DNA from: Macrosoma leucophasiata
Lineage: Eukaryota; Arthropoda; Insecta; Lepidoptera; Hedylidae
Length of the DNA stretch: 64,000 nucleotides
Reading direction: 5' to 3'
Assembly: GCA_036365455.1 (NCBI GenBank)
Contig: JAWQUS010000007.1
Span: 18,058,001-18,122,000, forward strand
The notes beneath the pieces were generated by a model that was given only the letters and a program-made list of their open reading frames with translations, was not told the DNA's origin and did not search any database. A program made the position numbers and the translations under genes. Positions 10,497 to 22,262 of the stretch are shown one piece after another (position 1 is the stretch's first letter; every line of letters begins with the position of its first letter).

Positions 10497-11768
10497 TATC
10501 TAGTTTTTATTTAAGAAGGTAGATGTTTTATATCATTAAGAATCCGCAGTCCATCTATCACCAGGCTGTATCTAATGAACTGTCATAGCCAGAGTTAAAA
10601 TTTTCACAGATGATGTACTAAAAAAGATAGAACAGACATTATTTTTGCTTGTTAAAACGCTAATAGGTATGTTGACGCGTGAAATACAGTCATAAAATAT
10701 TTAGAAGTACCTTTAAGCACTTTAAAAAAAGAATTTAAATAAAATAAATAATAAATACATACTTAGGTATGGGGGCTCCCATACAACAAACGTGATTTTT
10801 TGCCCTTCGTGCGGTAGTCCGACTCGCACTTAGCCGGTCTTTTAATTTTATAATTTTGGTAATTTAATAACTATATTAAACATCTAAATACCTAGTAATA
10901 TAGTAATATAAAATAAATACTGGGCTAAAAATGCCTAAAATACGATAAGATGTATACTCCTAGCGCCATCTATCACATTGAAGGTAAACTAATCTCTGGC
11001 ATGAATTGCATTTTAGTGCCTATTTCTGCTACCGGCGAATCCGGCCGGTGACTGACCATGATTCCATGATTCATGATTGGGACTGTCGACCAAAACACAT
11101 AATCCTAGTTTTAAAATGTAACAACACACGTAATTATTTAGGTAGGTCCCAATAATTTTTCGCTTACGTACTTACCTACCTACTTACTTACTTCAGATTA
11201 TTATGCTTAAATTACCTCTAAAATGGTCGAGGAGGGCAATGGCTGTCACATGCGTCATACTCGTGAACGGGTGCTGTTGGTGGGGACTGGTCTGTTCTGG
11301 TTTGCAGGGGCTACATTTAGTAGATAGCAGTTTATTTGCATCTATGCTATGGACGTTGACATTATTTGATTTTTCACGATAATCTGTACTAGATTTAAGC
11401 TTTCATTTAAAAGAGCTCTTACTGAGTTTGTTGGGTAGCGGAGTTCTTCTCAGTAGTGACTGCACTTGGAACTCTGCTAAGTGAATAACATTGATCTTGA
11501 CGAATAAGTTTTTCTTTTTCTTCATTTATTATCATTGAAGGAATTGAAAAATTTTATGATTATTATGTTTTAACCAAATAGTTTAAATTTTAATTTTTAA
11601 TTTACTATTAATATATGATTTTTCTTTACTATATGTAATGGTTATTCGCTCTAGGTAGTTTATGATTTATTGACGTTTTGAAAGTATCTGTAAAGATCTA
11701 TTCGAAATAAAAATATTTTCTATTTCTATTTCTATTTTAGCTTACCTACTTGTGATATCTATGTAAAG
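10497..11768. other. Non-coding stretch with LINE-like tail
   Basis: AT-rich, no gene seen. At about 10790-10850 the phrase agtccgactcgcacttagcc followed by ggtctttt is a common lepidopteran retroelement tail; a cousin lies at 17600-17640. Short TACC/GTAG runs occur near 11145-11200. Confidence 0.5.
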
Positions 11769-12344
11769 CGTCTGCTACACGGTTTGAAATGAGGTATGAA
11801 ACCAAGGTGACCTTGAACGGAAGTGAGATACGGATTGCGGGCTACACGGTTTGAAACCAACTGAATTGCGCGGATAGGACGTGTCGACATTTCGTTTATA
11901 TACCGTGTATTAACGCTATAATGACGCCATGATACCTTACCTATCTGTAAAACATAAAGCTCGAGTGAGTCTTGCGATTTTGTGTGCAATTAAAAGAAAA
12001 AGAAGAGGAATAAAAATAATATGGAAGAGGTGGTGGTTAAAGGATAGATTAACGCTTAGTCATATAACCTTAATTTTATTAATCTCCTGGACTTTCGTGA
12101 CATAAATAACTTTAGTCGAACATCAGTTGCGTCCGCAAGCGCTCGCTGACGCAGAGTGACTGTCGTACGCGTGGTTTTAAACAAGCGACTACACGGTTTC
12201 AAACCAACGCTTCTGCCAATGGTTTGCAACGCAAGCCCTGATACCAAGGACGTTTGAATGTCATGTGATATTTGGCATAAAACAACGGTCTACACTGTTT
12301 CAAACCTTTGTTTCAAACCGCCGTTTAATACCGTGTAGCAGACG
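11769..12344. mobile_element. TIR element with internal CTACACGGTTTGAAAC repeats
   Basis: A 14-bp perfect inverted end pair, CGTCTGCTACACGG / CCGTGTAGCAGACG, bounds 576 bp. The motif ctacacggtttgaaac, or a near variant, recurs inside in both orientations (about 11774, 11842, 12187, 12290, 12310). No coding capacity. I could not read an unambiguous target duplication, so the family is unassigned. Confidence 0.6.
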
Positions 12345-13261
12345 TTTAAAAAGGTAGGTAGGTTTGTAGTTTTAAACAATGAGATATAACATCATTGGTT
12401 TTAAAGTACACTTTCGACATATTTTGAGTGTTCACAAGCTTGACTTGTTGACATTATTCAAAATCTGCGGCCGTACCGACAATAACTTTGGAAAATAGAG
12501 AATTCCTAATTAGGTATACATTTTACTGGTGCTAGCGCTCACGTGGAATAGCTCGAGGGTGAAGAATATAGTTCATAAAGCTTTACATTATCTTTCGTTA
12601 TAATGATTCACGGGATGACATTATGTTTAAGGTCCATGGTAATATTAATCGTAAGCGTGTACTGGATAAATACGTATGGTATAGCTAGTTCAGAGGCTCC
12701 ACTGAAAGAAGGCTTCAAGAATGGCAAATTAACACAACAACGCATCTGCTTGTAGTATTTACTTTGGATACCTATTCATTCGGATAAGCACTATGAAATA
12801 GGTATAATATATTATAATATAATCAAAGCGTAAACACAACATACAAATTACCAATTTGCTTTGTTTTTTAATTTTATGATAACAAAATAAATAAATGTGC
12901 ATGTACACTTTTAATGACATTCAGCACAGTAGAGAACTACCTATAATAATAATAACAATATAGAACTACAAAAATAGAGAACTATACTTACTTGCAATTA
13001 GATTATGGAACACAGGTTGTAGGTACCTAAAGGTTACAATTAAGTATTTCACAACCTTCATATTATTATACCTAGTTGAGATGAGATTGAAAACCCAAAG
13101 TACTATGAACAGGTATTAATACCTACTTGTATGATAGATTTTTCTAATATTTATCTATTATTTTTATATTTATAATATGTTTATGAATCAGTACTATTTT
13201 GGAATTAACCTAATTGCAAAATAGGTAGGTACTGATACTACTGATTGATATACATTTTATA
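12345..13261. other. AT-rich non-coding stretch
   Basis: No ORF with coding character and no recognised repeat; a weak Rep-A-like scrap (tggcaaattaac..acgcatctgc) lies near 12720-12755. Confidence 0.5.
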
Positions 13262-13585
13262 AATATAAACTGCCTCGGTAGCCTAGTGGTAGCAGGCCAC
13301 TACTACTACGCTTGAGGTCCTGGGTTCGATTCCCGGGTAGGGGACTATTAGAGATAATGGTGTAAAGTCCTTTATCTCTAGTTCTATTGGGATTTTTCCA
13401 TTTTCTGGAAATTCCTAGTACCTCGAAGTTTAGTAATGTGCCCGGAGATGTCAATAGGCTCGCCATTTGTTACATGGGCCAAAACGTAACCGGCGAATCG
13501 TGGGTGTTTGCATGTATGCTTGAATGCATGCGTTTACCTCTGCCTACCCTTTCGGGGATTACAGGCGTGAAGTTACGTTTTTTAA
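13262..13585 (+). repeat. SINE-2, tRNA-derived, near full length
   Basis: The head gcctcggtagcctagtggta is an A-box-like tRNA part, and GGGTTCGATTCCCGGG is an excellent B box. The body has gggatttttccattttctgg, catgggccaaaacgtaacc and tgcatgtatgcttgaatgc, with a tail ggggattacaggcgtgaag. This is the reference copy of the family; relatives lie at 29255, 38985, 42318, 54868 and 55300. Confidence 0.8.
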
Positions 13586-14129
13586 TTAAAAAAATTTAAA
13601 CTATTTGTTTAATTTTTTTTTGAAACAAAAAGTTTTAAATAAAACAAAAATTATAATAATATATGTTATGTAAGTTATACATAAAGGTGAAGGCGGAACC
13701 TACTTCATTATTAGTTAAATGTTGATGATTGTCTTTTACACAGCTACAGAAATGTTCCTTCTTGTTGCCTGCGTACCTAATCAGGTACAGATATCTCAAC
13801 GATGGATGTTGTAGTTAATTAAAGCTATGTATCTACATATATTATGCAGGTGTTTATGTATCTACATAATGTACCTAATTATACTAATATTGCGGTGGTA
13901 GTTAATAACATCTCAGATTCATTTATTGGTTGGTAGGTACTTATCCTTTCAGGTACCTACTTACTTAGGTCGTTGACAAAATTAAATGACTGTGTGCTGT
14001 TGAACTATTGATTCAGAATTCTTACTTCTTCTACCAACTGTTAATATGACAATTTATTGCATTACATGTGGGTAGTGGTTTTCTATAATGTTTCTTTGCT
14101 AAATCGCAAAGAGCAAGCAGAGGCGTTAC
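13586..14129. other. AT-rich non-coding stretch
   Basis: Upstream of the 14.1-kb CpG island. Nothing recognised apart from several GTAGGTACCTAC-type motifs. Confidence 0.5.
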
Positions 14130-14600
14130 AATCGGTGTGTTATATACCGTGCGGGGGCGGTGTTGATGTGCTGATGTCATGCGAGTGGTAAGGAAGGAGC
14201 GGCGGCTGTGGCGACGGCGGCGGCGGCGGCGGCGAGCGCACGCATGGAATGCAGCGGGCGCGGGACGCGCGCGGGGGCCGCTGCTGCCGCGGCGACGCTC
14301 GCTACTCGCTGCTGCCGCCCGCCTCGCCAGTCCGCCGCGCGCCACCCGACACGAGTGTTGTTCCACCGAGAATCGAGACACCGGACCCGCGCCACTCCAC
14401 CTCCGCTCGCGCTCAGGTATGTATCACACCGACCTTCCTTACGTATTCCATCGCTCTCCTCTTCGACCGGCGGGGTCCGACGCCGCCGGCTATTTCGGCC
14501 CGATCCTGTCACCCGAACCAGAAATAGCCGGGGGCGGTCCACCGCGTCTTCCTTGAAACCGACGGCCTCGGGAAGCCGCAGCGCGCGATGACCCGACGAA
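14130..14600 (+). promoter_or_regulatory. CpG island with TATA-like box and donor: candidate promoter/5' exon
   Basis: A sharp GC-rich block in AT-rich surroundings. A TATATA lies at about 14139; some 25-30 bases on, a GC-rich transcript start is possible; a (GGC)n run lies near 14215-14233. A strong splice donor CAG|GTATGT sits at 14416/14417. Long ORFs occur in every frame on both strands, as expected from GC bias, and none resembles a protein. I read it as a candidate 5' UTR exon, possibly for the zinc-finger gene far downstream. That link is inference. Confidence 0.35.
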
Positions 14601-16746
14601 CGTTTGCCAAACGAGAATCCCTAAATACCTACTGCCGGTCAACGTTTCTGCGGCTTTATCAGTGTTACATATTTATTATTTGTCAGCGGTGCGGAGAGGT
14701 CAGCGCAGCGGGCGTGCGCGGCGATGTGTGCCTTATCGCAAGAGCCGTAGGGTCGGTGCGCGGGCGCCGACGGCGGCGTCGCCGCGCTCCGACCTCGCCT
14801 CTGCTCTGTCTTTGCTCTTGCGTTGTTTCTACTAGATGTAGCTATACGATGTTAACACCTACTCACGACGCAGTAGGCACGTAACAAACATCTGCAAGAT
14901 GTTCTCTAATTACATTACTTGCATTATTTGAAGATTAACATACATTATAAATCCCTACTTCTCCTGTCACATCCACGTCTGACCATTATCGCATATTGTA
15001 AGATATTTTGCACTGTTTCTTTGTATTGAAGACATGCATTGGCCCAGCGCCTATGAATCTATGACTAAATCCAACCAACCGAACTTACCATTCCTGTCAG
15101 GGGTGTTACGTGTTACATAGGTAACCTACCTAAATTTCAGGTAGGTCTGACTACGGTCGCCCGTATTCATTAGCGAGGACCATAGCTGGTATCTGCATTT
15201 TATAAATCCTCCTACTGTAGAAAGATCTACAGTAGATAGGGGAAAAAAGGTAGGTAGGTACCTACATATTGCACAATATTAGTTATGCGAGTTATGCGAC
15301 AGCTGTTAGAACGTTCAGATGTTGAGTGGTAAATGGAAACGTAACTTACCCATATACACTTGATAAGTCCTTAGTACATCATTGTAGAAAAAACAACCGT
15401 GTTTGTTTCAATGACGTAGTCGTCGCCTTCGTAGGTTGTATTTGTTGCCCGATAATAGTGCTGATTTTCAAATTTCGTTGCCGTGGCAACTCTAAAATAT
15501 ATTACTGATACGAGCTTGTGTAGTCTGTTGACGAGGGACCGCTCGTCCGGTGTTGTCTTCACCATCAGGGTATTGTGCGTAACGCGCCGCGGGACAAACA
15601 AAACTCACCCTTATGGTATACGAGTTACGCTCCAAAACTCGTCGCTGCCGTGTAGGCACTTAGTACACCCTAGACGCATCGTACAAAATGCTCTCGGCCT
15701 CTTTATATTCGCTTCACACAATTTTCCTCCTTATATTGAGCGGCGCTAAACACACAATGGTGTTCATCGGTTTGGATTAACAGTCTTTCGCAGCTGAGGC
15801 AGGGTCGAGATCCCCGACGCACTAGAGAGTGAAAGTTGGGGGTGAGTAACAGGCGGGGTGGTGGCACCCTGCAGGAGTGGTCGACCCGGGACTTCCAACT
15901 AGGATTTGCTAAATCTGCTGCTTTTACGCCGAGACCATCAAAAGGCGAATTACAGTTCCTGACTGTGCTTTTATCTATTATACCGTAATCTTGCAAATAT
16001 AACGGCGAGTTTAGGTGTTTCATTGTTTATTCTTTTTAAGTAGGTTTAAATAAGCACGAAATTGATAACTACTAGATTGACCTAATTTAATATAAGAAAA
16101 AACAATCAGGGGGCCGACCACCTAACTCTAATGCTTTCGTTTAGCAGTACATTTTTAAACACATCTTGCTCTTGTTTTGCATCATCAGTCATCACCATTC
16201 GAGGCGATATAACGAGTTTAGCACTACTGGAGTTCATGAACCTAATTAGTGCATCTCGTACAACGCTATAGCTATGTTTCATGTCCGTGCTCTGGCGAGT
16301 TCGTGTTAAAGCCAATGCCACACTGATACGCCCTTGCCACACCCTTTGCGATGTATTAATTCTCTACAAGCACGCTTTGTTAGCAGTATCGTGGTGCGAG
16401 AGGATTGTAATCAGTTTTTCATATCGTATATTACTTGCTGCCTCTGGGCTTTAGGGGCAATGTTGATGACTGCTAACCCTGAATTCCCTGATTCAATTAC
16501 AGTGTTGTTCAACTTATTTTTGAAATTGGTAGATATATAATATGAACCGCACAGTCGTTGGGCAAACCTGGATACGTTTTTATGTTATTCCAAAAAATAT
16601 TGGAAATTAAATCAAATCCACTCCTTTACAACTTTTTGTCAGCTATTAGTTTTTGAGTGTGATGTCATGATGAAATGGCAATTATCGTATTTTTTACGGT
16701 GACGTCACGGTTTTGTTAAAGTACTCTAGGTTTTTTGACGTAATGA
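14601..16746. other. Non-coding stretch, mixed composition
   Basis: A second GC pocket lies at about 14695-14815 and moderately GC-rich unique sequence at about 15520-16000. Short ORFs exist on both strands, but none has a recognisable domain or splice structure. No repeat family is identified. Confidence 0.45.
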
Positions 16747-17018
16747 AAGTGGCAAACAAGTATACAGTTCACATGGATGTTAAGTGATGACTGCAGCCTA
16801 TAGACACCCACACAATGACCAGAAGTCAAAAGGCAGATGCGTTGCCACTCCTGAGGCCTAAGGTGTTATGCCTCTGCCGAAAATTACAGGGCCGTACATT
16901 ACCACTGACCTGACCGGAACACGATAGTGCCGAACACTACCATTTAGCGGCAAGTATATTAGGTAATGCGGTGGTGCCTACGCCCGCGAGCTTTGTCACT
17001 GGAGCTCTACCACCAGTA
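16747..17018 (-). repeat. Rep-A, near full length
   Basis: Runs from agtggcaaacaagtatacag to ggagctctaccaccagt with all core blocks (gatgactgcagcctatag, gatgcgttgccactcct, ggaaattacagggccgtac, atttagcggcaagtat). One of the better copies. Confidence 0.85.
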
Positions 17019-17037
17019 AGAATGTAAGGTGGTGGTG

Positions 17038-17140
17038 GTAATGTTTTACCTACTGATGGTTACCATACCGCCCGAGAGCTCCAGTGACCGAGCTCGCTGG
17101 CGTAGGTACCACCGCATTACATAGGTAATCTACTTGTCTT
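17038..17140 (+). repeat. Rep-A 5' fragment, head-to-head with previous
   Basis: Contains gagctccagtgaccgagctc and ggcgtaggtaccaccgcatta, then breaks off. It faces the preceding copy across about 20 bp, so the two form an imperfect inverted pair. Confidence 0.65.
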
Positions 17141-17259
17141 GTTTGTTTTTCACCGTCGTCACCTTTACATGACATTATTTTATCATTAGGATCAAATCGT
17201 CGGTCTTCTCATGTAGGTCTTGTAGGTACACATACTTTATACACACCTTTGCTGACTCT

Positions 17260-17640
17260 GAAAGAAATGTTGATTTCAAAGGTTTAGGTATACGGTTCCT
17301 TAAAAGGAAAAGCGGAAATCTTACAGGATCACTCGTGCCTCTGGCTGGCTGTCTGCTTCATGGATCTCACAATCCATTGGTCTTAAATGACATCAAATTT
17401 ACTTCAGAACTGATTGCGTTGAAGTTTTATACATATGTAGGTAATACCTACGCGAAACAAACTATTCCCGCTTGCCCTGTATCTCCGAAACCTCTGCACC
17501 TAAATTATTGACAGAAATCAGAATAAATCGTTCTTATCCTTTGAATTACAAGACATCTAATTAGCATTAGATATCTATAACAATAGGTAAGCAGTGTGCT
17601 TCAGCGTGCGACTCCGACTCGTACTTGGCCACTTTTTATA
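17260..17640 (+). repeat. LINE-like 3' fragment
   Basis: Begins near atacggttccttaaaagg and ends in cgactccgactcgtacttgg + ccactttt, a tail very common in lepidopteran genomes. No reverse-transcriptase motif is left. Confidence 0.5.
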
Positions 17641-17663
17641 ATGTTTTGTTGCTTCTTTCTAAT

Positions 17664-17800
17664 GGTAAGATTCACAGACCGCACTACGACTTTACTTTGA
17701 GCAAAGTATGCTTAGAACTGTCAGTTTAGTACGGGATTTGACAGTTCAAAGGCGTACTTTGCTCAAAGTAAAGTCGTAGTGCGGTCTGTGAATCTCACCC
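17664..17800. repeat. Near-palindromic MITE
   Basis: Inverted arms of about 60 bases. The outer 41 (from agattcacagaccgcactac) match perfectly, and the inner part agrees with a few changes around a 13-base loop. The outer ends extend as ggtaag/ctcacc. A half copy lies at 44127-44183. Transcription would give a long hairpin. Confidence 0.8.
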
Positions 17801-18349
17801 TAACTATGGATAGAATGTTGGTCGTAATATAAAAACTGAATCAAAAGTTCGATTCAACACTAATGCACTAATCAACGCGAGCATGTGGCATTGGCACGTG
17901 TGCATTGCAATGTCTTGGTAGAAAAGCAGCTGCCCGTTTGTTTTTCGAAATCATAACTAGTGCTGTTATTCATGTCGGATATCATTTGTTCAGGTAGCAT
18001 TATTTTTATTATAGGCACTCTCAAATCGTAACCTATGGTCATAAAGACAAGACAGGACCTATTTTAATTATTATTTCATGTCCCTGTCTCTGAATTGAAC
18101 TGTTGAAGATGGATGATAAAATTGCCATAGGTATGCGAGGTACTCCATTATTTTTAATTTGCCATTTCAAGGTGAAATAGATGTAAGCAACTCAAAAATT
18201 AAATCAGAAATAATTAATACATTGCAGAAATATCTTCATAGAGATAGTTGCAGTAATAGCTTGTCATCCTTGTAGAGTAACTATTGTAGACTGTGCCGTA
18301 GATTTCTAAGTGATATAAAAATACCAATTTCATTTTTTTTATGTCATAA
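17801..18349. other. Non-coding stretch
   Basis: AT-rich; no ORF with coding character, no repeat family recognised. Confidence 0.5.
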
Positions 18350-18618
18350 AAATGGCAAACAAGCCTGCAGTTCACATTGATGTTAAGTGATGACTGCAGC
18401 CTATAGACACTTACACAATGACCAGAGGTCAAAATGCAGATGCGCTGCCACTCCTGACGCATTAGGTGTAATGCCTCTGTGCCGGAAATTACAGAGCCGT
18501 ACATTACCACCTGACCGGAACACGATAGTGCTGAACACTACCATTTAGCGGCAAGTATATTAGGTAATGCGGTGGTGCCTACGCCCGCGAGCTCTGTCAC
18601 TGGAGCTCTACCACCAGT
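18350..18618 (-). repeat. Rep-A, near full length
   Basis: Runs from atggcaaacaagcctgcag to ggagctctaccaccagt, preceded on its tail side by a T run and ATG-TCAT (the A-tail read in reverse). The core is intact. Confidence 0.85.
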
Positions 18619-18723
18619 AATATTCCACAAATTCCAAAAGAATCAGCGTAGAGATAGAAAATCATTAAATACCAATGATTACTTGGTTTTTATTGTTACA
18701 CAAGGATAGCATCTATTGCAATT

Positions 18724-19035
18724 TAGTTGGCAAACAAGCATGCAGTTCACATAGAGATGACTGGACGCAGATGACTGAAACCTATAGATACACACATATG
18801 CACTAAAACCAGAGGTCAAAACGCAAATTAAATGAATTGAATTAAAAAAGGTGGCAACTTTGAAATCTTAGATGTTATGTCTCTATGATAGTAATTACGG
18901 TGCCATGCATTACCATCTAACCAGAACACAAGAGTCGCAATGAACACTACCGTTTGGCAGATAGATTAGGTGATGCGGTGGTGCCTACGCCTACGCGTTC
19001 GAGTCCCTAACTAGAGTAGGCACCACCGCATTACC
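18724..19035 (-). repeat. Rep-A, diverged copy
   Basis: Starts ttggcaaacaagcatgcag. It keeps agaggtcaaaacgcaaa, gccatgcattaccatctaac and ggtaatgcggtggtgcc-like blocks with many changes. It ends in a short inverted repetition of caccaccgcattacc. Confidence 0.65.
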
Positions 19036-19559
19036 CAGTAAATTGCAATTAAATGATCCGTAATTTGTGGCATAGAAAGTCCGAGAGTTTCTGTTAGACT
19101 TGCATTTCTGCTGAGACCTGCTAAATTTACCTACGTTCAATACGTGCTCGTCAACCTCTTTCTGTTCACAAAAAGCTGCTCGATTTATATAATTTTATCT
19201 CGAATAATAAGCATAAAATACTGTAGTAGAGCGTCATTGTGACCTCCTTCATCCCCATAAACGTTGTCTAGAGTTGCCAAGGGGCATAACCGCCGGTTGT
19301 TGCATAACTGAGATAGAAGGAATTGGGGACGACAGCGACAGATTCGTATTATTCGGGCTCAGGGAAACGCCAACGACTGCCTTGTATGACGAGAGGTAAA
19401 ACTAGAAAAGGGCCGATTCAGGCGCGTTATTAATTTGTTAATAATTTAAACTAAGAAAAACACGTAATGTCAATATGCTGTTTGCAATTAATATTATAAT
19501 TTCAAATCGTTTTGATAATCTATACCTACTATAACAATACAGTAAAAATCGCGTGTCAA
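19036..19559. other. Non-coding stretch
   Basis: No gene or repeat recognised. Confidence 0.45.
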
Positions 19560-20250
19560 TACATGAAATATTTTTCACAAAAAATTGATATGGGACGATT
19601 ATAGAAGAGTAACAGAAAGCGAAAAACTGTTTTTAGAATTTTTGCCTGTCTGTCTGGTAGGTACGTTATAACTTCAAATCTACCCAACGGATTTGAACGC
19701 GGTTTTCACAAGTGGATTACATAATCATGTAATTAGAAGCGTTGTGTGTGCGTTGCTTTGTTTCGTCAAAATCGGTTATGGGAAAAAGAAGGGTCAATTG
19801 AGAATTTACTTCAAGCACTGCTTCAAAACTTTTAAACAGAGTTCAATGCGGCTTACATTGGCGTTAGTGGTGTTTGGGGCGTTGCTGGTGGTGGTGGTGG
19901 CTTTGATGGCGTTAGGGCGTTGATGGCGTTTTTAGCGTAGGTGACATTGGTGGCGTTGCTGGCGTTGTTGGTGGTGGCGTTGGTGTCGTTACTGGCGTTT
20001 GTGGCGTTTGTGGTGTTGGTGGCATTGGTGCCGTTGCTGGCGTTGGTGGTAGTGTTAGTAGCGTTGGTGGTGTTGGTGCCATTGGTGGCTTTGGTGGCAT
20101 TAGTCTAATATCGTGTGCAGAGAAGTATTAATGTAAACCAGAATTATTTAGCTAGCCATAAGTGTTTTCGTATGATCGAAAATTAACCAAAAGTTATATC
20201 CAAAAATGCTGCTTAAAGTCACTATTCCACGCGAACGAAGTCGCGGGCAC
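19560..20250 (+). repeat. Retroelement-like repeat split by a minisatellite
   Basis: Reads atatgggacgattatagaag, then gcctgtctgtctggtagg, then cttcaagcactgcttc. After the minisatellite it ends ttccacgcgaacgaagtcgc + gggcacagc. The same sequence without the minisatellite occurs in reverse at 23698-24030. The family is common in Lepidoptera but I cannot assign its class. Confidence 0.5.
19858..20103 (+). repeat. Degenerate 9-bp minisatellite (GGCGTTGGT)n
   Basis: About 27 imperfect tandem units of GGCGTTGGT-type nonamer across about 245 bp, with g/t-only bias on the plus strand. A long minus-strand proline/threonine-rich ORF here (PTPPT-type) is just the translated repeat, not a gene. Confidence 0.75.
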
Positions 20251-20342
20251 AGCAAGTCATTAATATTAAAAAACTACGTATATTTTTTAGAAGTGGCTGT
20301 TACGTATTTTGATTAAAACGATTACGAAGATCAGGTTTTTTT

Positions 20343-20625
20343 TTACTGGTGGTAGAGCTCCAGTGAAGTAGCTCGCGAGCGTAGGCGCCACCGCATTCCC
20401 TAATATACTTGCCGCTAAATGGTAATGTTCAGCACTATCGTGTTCCGGTCAGGCCGGTACGGCCCTGTAATTTCCGGCACAGAGGCATAACACCTTAGGC
20501 CTCAGAAGTGTTAACGCATCTGCGTTTTGACCTCTGGTCTTTGTGTGAGTGTATATAAGCTGCAGTCATCATTTAACATGAATGTGAACTGCATGCTTGT
20601 TTGCCACTTCCAGGACATAAAATTT
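20343..20625 (+). repeat. Rep-A, near full length
   Basis: Runs from ctggtggtagagctccagtg to gtttgccacttccaggacat + AAA. It has a small deletion in the gtcaggtggtaatgtacgg block. Confidence 0.85.
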
Positions 20626-21428
20626 GGCCGGCTCGTTTCTGGCCTATCCACAAGCGAAACATAGGTCATGATCAGTACCTTAAAACAACACTGTGATCTT
20701 TTTTACAGATTGACTTTAATTGGTCAGCAGTAGGACCTTGACTTCTGGTTTGGAGATGTAGGTGTGTTATTACCGTAGATTTAGCATTTTTTCATGGTTA
20801 TTGTATTAAGTAACTTTGGATTGACTGACGCATAGCTGATAAGCTGACAGCCCGTCATTTACATAATCTCTTCGGCACTATAAACATCATTAACAATAGG
20901 TGTGGGTCGTGTTGATCAGTCTTCAACGACGCTTAGCGTTTCTAAAACTCGATTATAGAAGATATTGTCTTTTGCAAATCGATTCTGTTCTGATTTAGTT
21001 TTCAAATAAAGAATTTTCTGGTTTAATGGCAATGGTCATTATATCAACCAACTGTTGATGAACAGGTCGTTGTTAATTCTTTTGTAACTGCTTACTTTAT
21101 TCATAGAAGTACATAATTGCCTCAACATTGTTTTATTGCAAATGTCATTGGCGTATTTAACATGACTGCATTCTATTACATTAATTACATTTGCTGAATT
21201 TGTTACTCTTTTCAGTGATCTGTACCTACATCCTAAACTGATTGCAGAATCACTTTCTATTGAGTTGCAGGTATCAAGCCATTTTAATCTAAACTATGTA
21301 CCTACCTACTTGTAACTGAAAAAAAAAACAAAATAGTTGTAAACCATACTGTAAACTTACAAACGTATAGGTACCTTCCTATTTAATTTAACAAAGATAT
21401 TCAAAAACTTTTGAAGCGATAAAAGGTT
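20626..21428. other. Non-coding stretch
   Basis: AT-rich; nothing recognised up to the target duplication of the next element. Confidence 0.45.
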
Positions 21429-21707
21429 GATAAATTGGGTTATTCGTCAACTCGACACGGACGACCAAACACACGTATGTCCAGTTGGTTAAACTTGAAA
21501 TTGTAATGACTTGTTATTTCGTCGTCTGGACACGACAATATTTTTGCGTGTGTCCACATAGTGAAACTTAAATAAAATACCATTTTGTTTTCGCCAACTG
21601 GACACACGTTCACATTTTAACCGAATTAATGTCAAAGTACAGTCACGCAGATTATTTTTCTAAAGGACTTCATTTAGTTGCCAATATCCCAACTATCCAT
21701 CAACCGA

Positions 21708-21920
21708 ACAATGGTGGTCAAACCATTCCAATGGGGTGGTAGTAGGTAAGTGCAATAATGCAAGATGGACATCAGCGTCCTGCGATGAAACTACCGCCAC
21801 CGCGATCGCCAATTTATATGCCAAGCGTGGCGATTATGGCAGGGGGGAGGGTATGTATCCCATCATCTCCTTATGGGGAGGCTTTAGTCCAGCAGTGGAC
21901 ATATCACGGCTGATATGATG
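21708..21920. repeat. Rep-D fragment plus LINE 3' tail inside the element
   Basis: The first half, read in reverse, matches 26560-26770 and 33630-33830 (accattgttcggttgat block; gatcgcggtggcggtag). The second half, ggggaggctttagtccagca + gtggacatat and ggctgatatgatgat, is the classic tail of many lepidopteran LINEs. No coding region is left. Confidence 0.55.
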
Positions 21921-22177
21921 ATCTCAACTATCCAAAGTGTAAACAAAAAACTTTATAGAAAAGGAAACACATCACTAGGCGTTATTTATGTTCTGCTTCC
22001 CAATAAAATACTGGAAACTTATAAAACGATATTTTGTTTAATTAAAAGCCAAATGCCGCAGTGGCACCCAGAAACTAATACATGGTTATGATTTTAAAAA
22101 ACACCTTAAACAGGCTTTACAACATGAATTTAGTCTTGGTAAAATGATTGTTATACCTACAAGTGCCTAGCTCAATT

Positions 22178-22262
22178 ATTACTGAAATACTATGTAAAAG
22201 TGACAAGTATTGTTGTTCTGTAACAAACAATACTTGTCACTTTTACGTAGTATTTCAGTAAT
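22178..22262. repeat. 85-nt near-perfect hairpin
   Basis: Two 37-base arms (22178-22214, 22226-22262) are complementary at 36 positions; the remaining one would be a G:U pair in plus-strand RNA. The loop is 11 nt. Weaker pairing continues outward. The size is that of a microRNA precursor, but location in a transposon favours a nested MITE or small-RNA source over a conserved miRNA. Confidence 0.75.

Noticed and set aside
13262..13340. Possible tRNA gene (good A and B boxes)
   Set aside because: The arms do not close into a cloverleaf, and the same head plus a long body recurs at other loci: it is a SINE.
14031..14591. Several ORFs of 90-127 codons on both strands
   Set aside because: They overlap in all frames of a GC-rich island, are Arg/Ala-rich and lack domains; GC bias removes stop codons.
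16106..16342. 78-codon minus ORF with ordinary composition
   Set aside because: No recognisable domain, no splice partners and no flanking gene structure.
19912..20100. Proline/threonine-rich minus ORF
   Set aside because: It is a translation of the GGCGTTGGT minisatellite.
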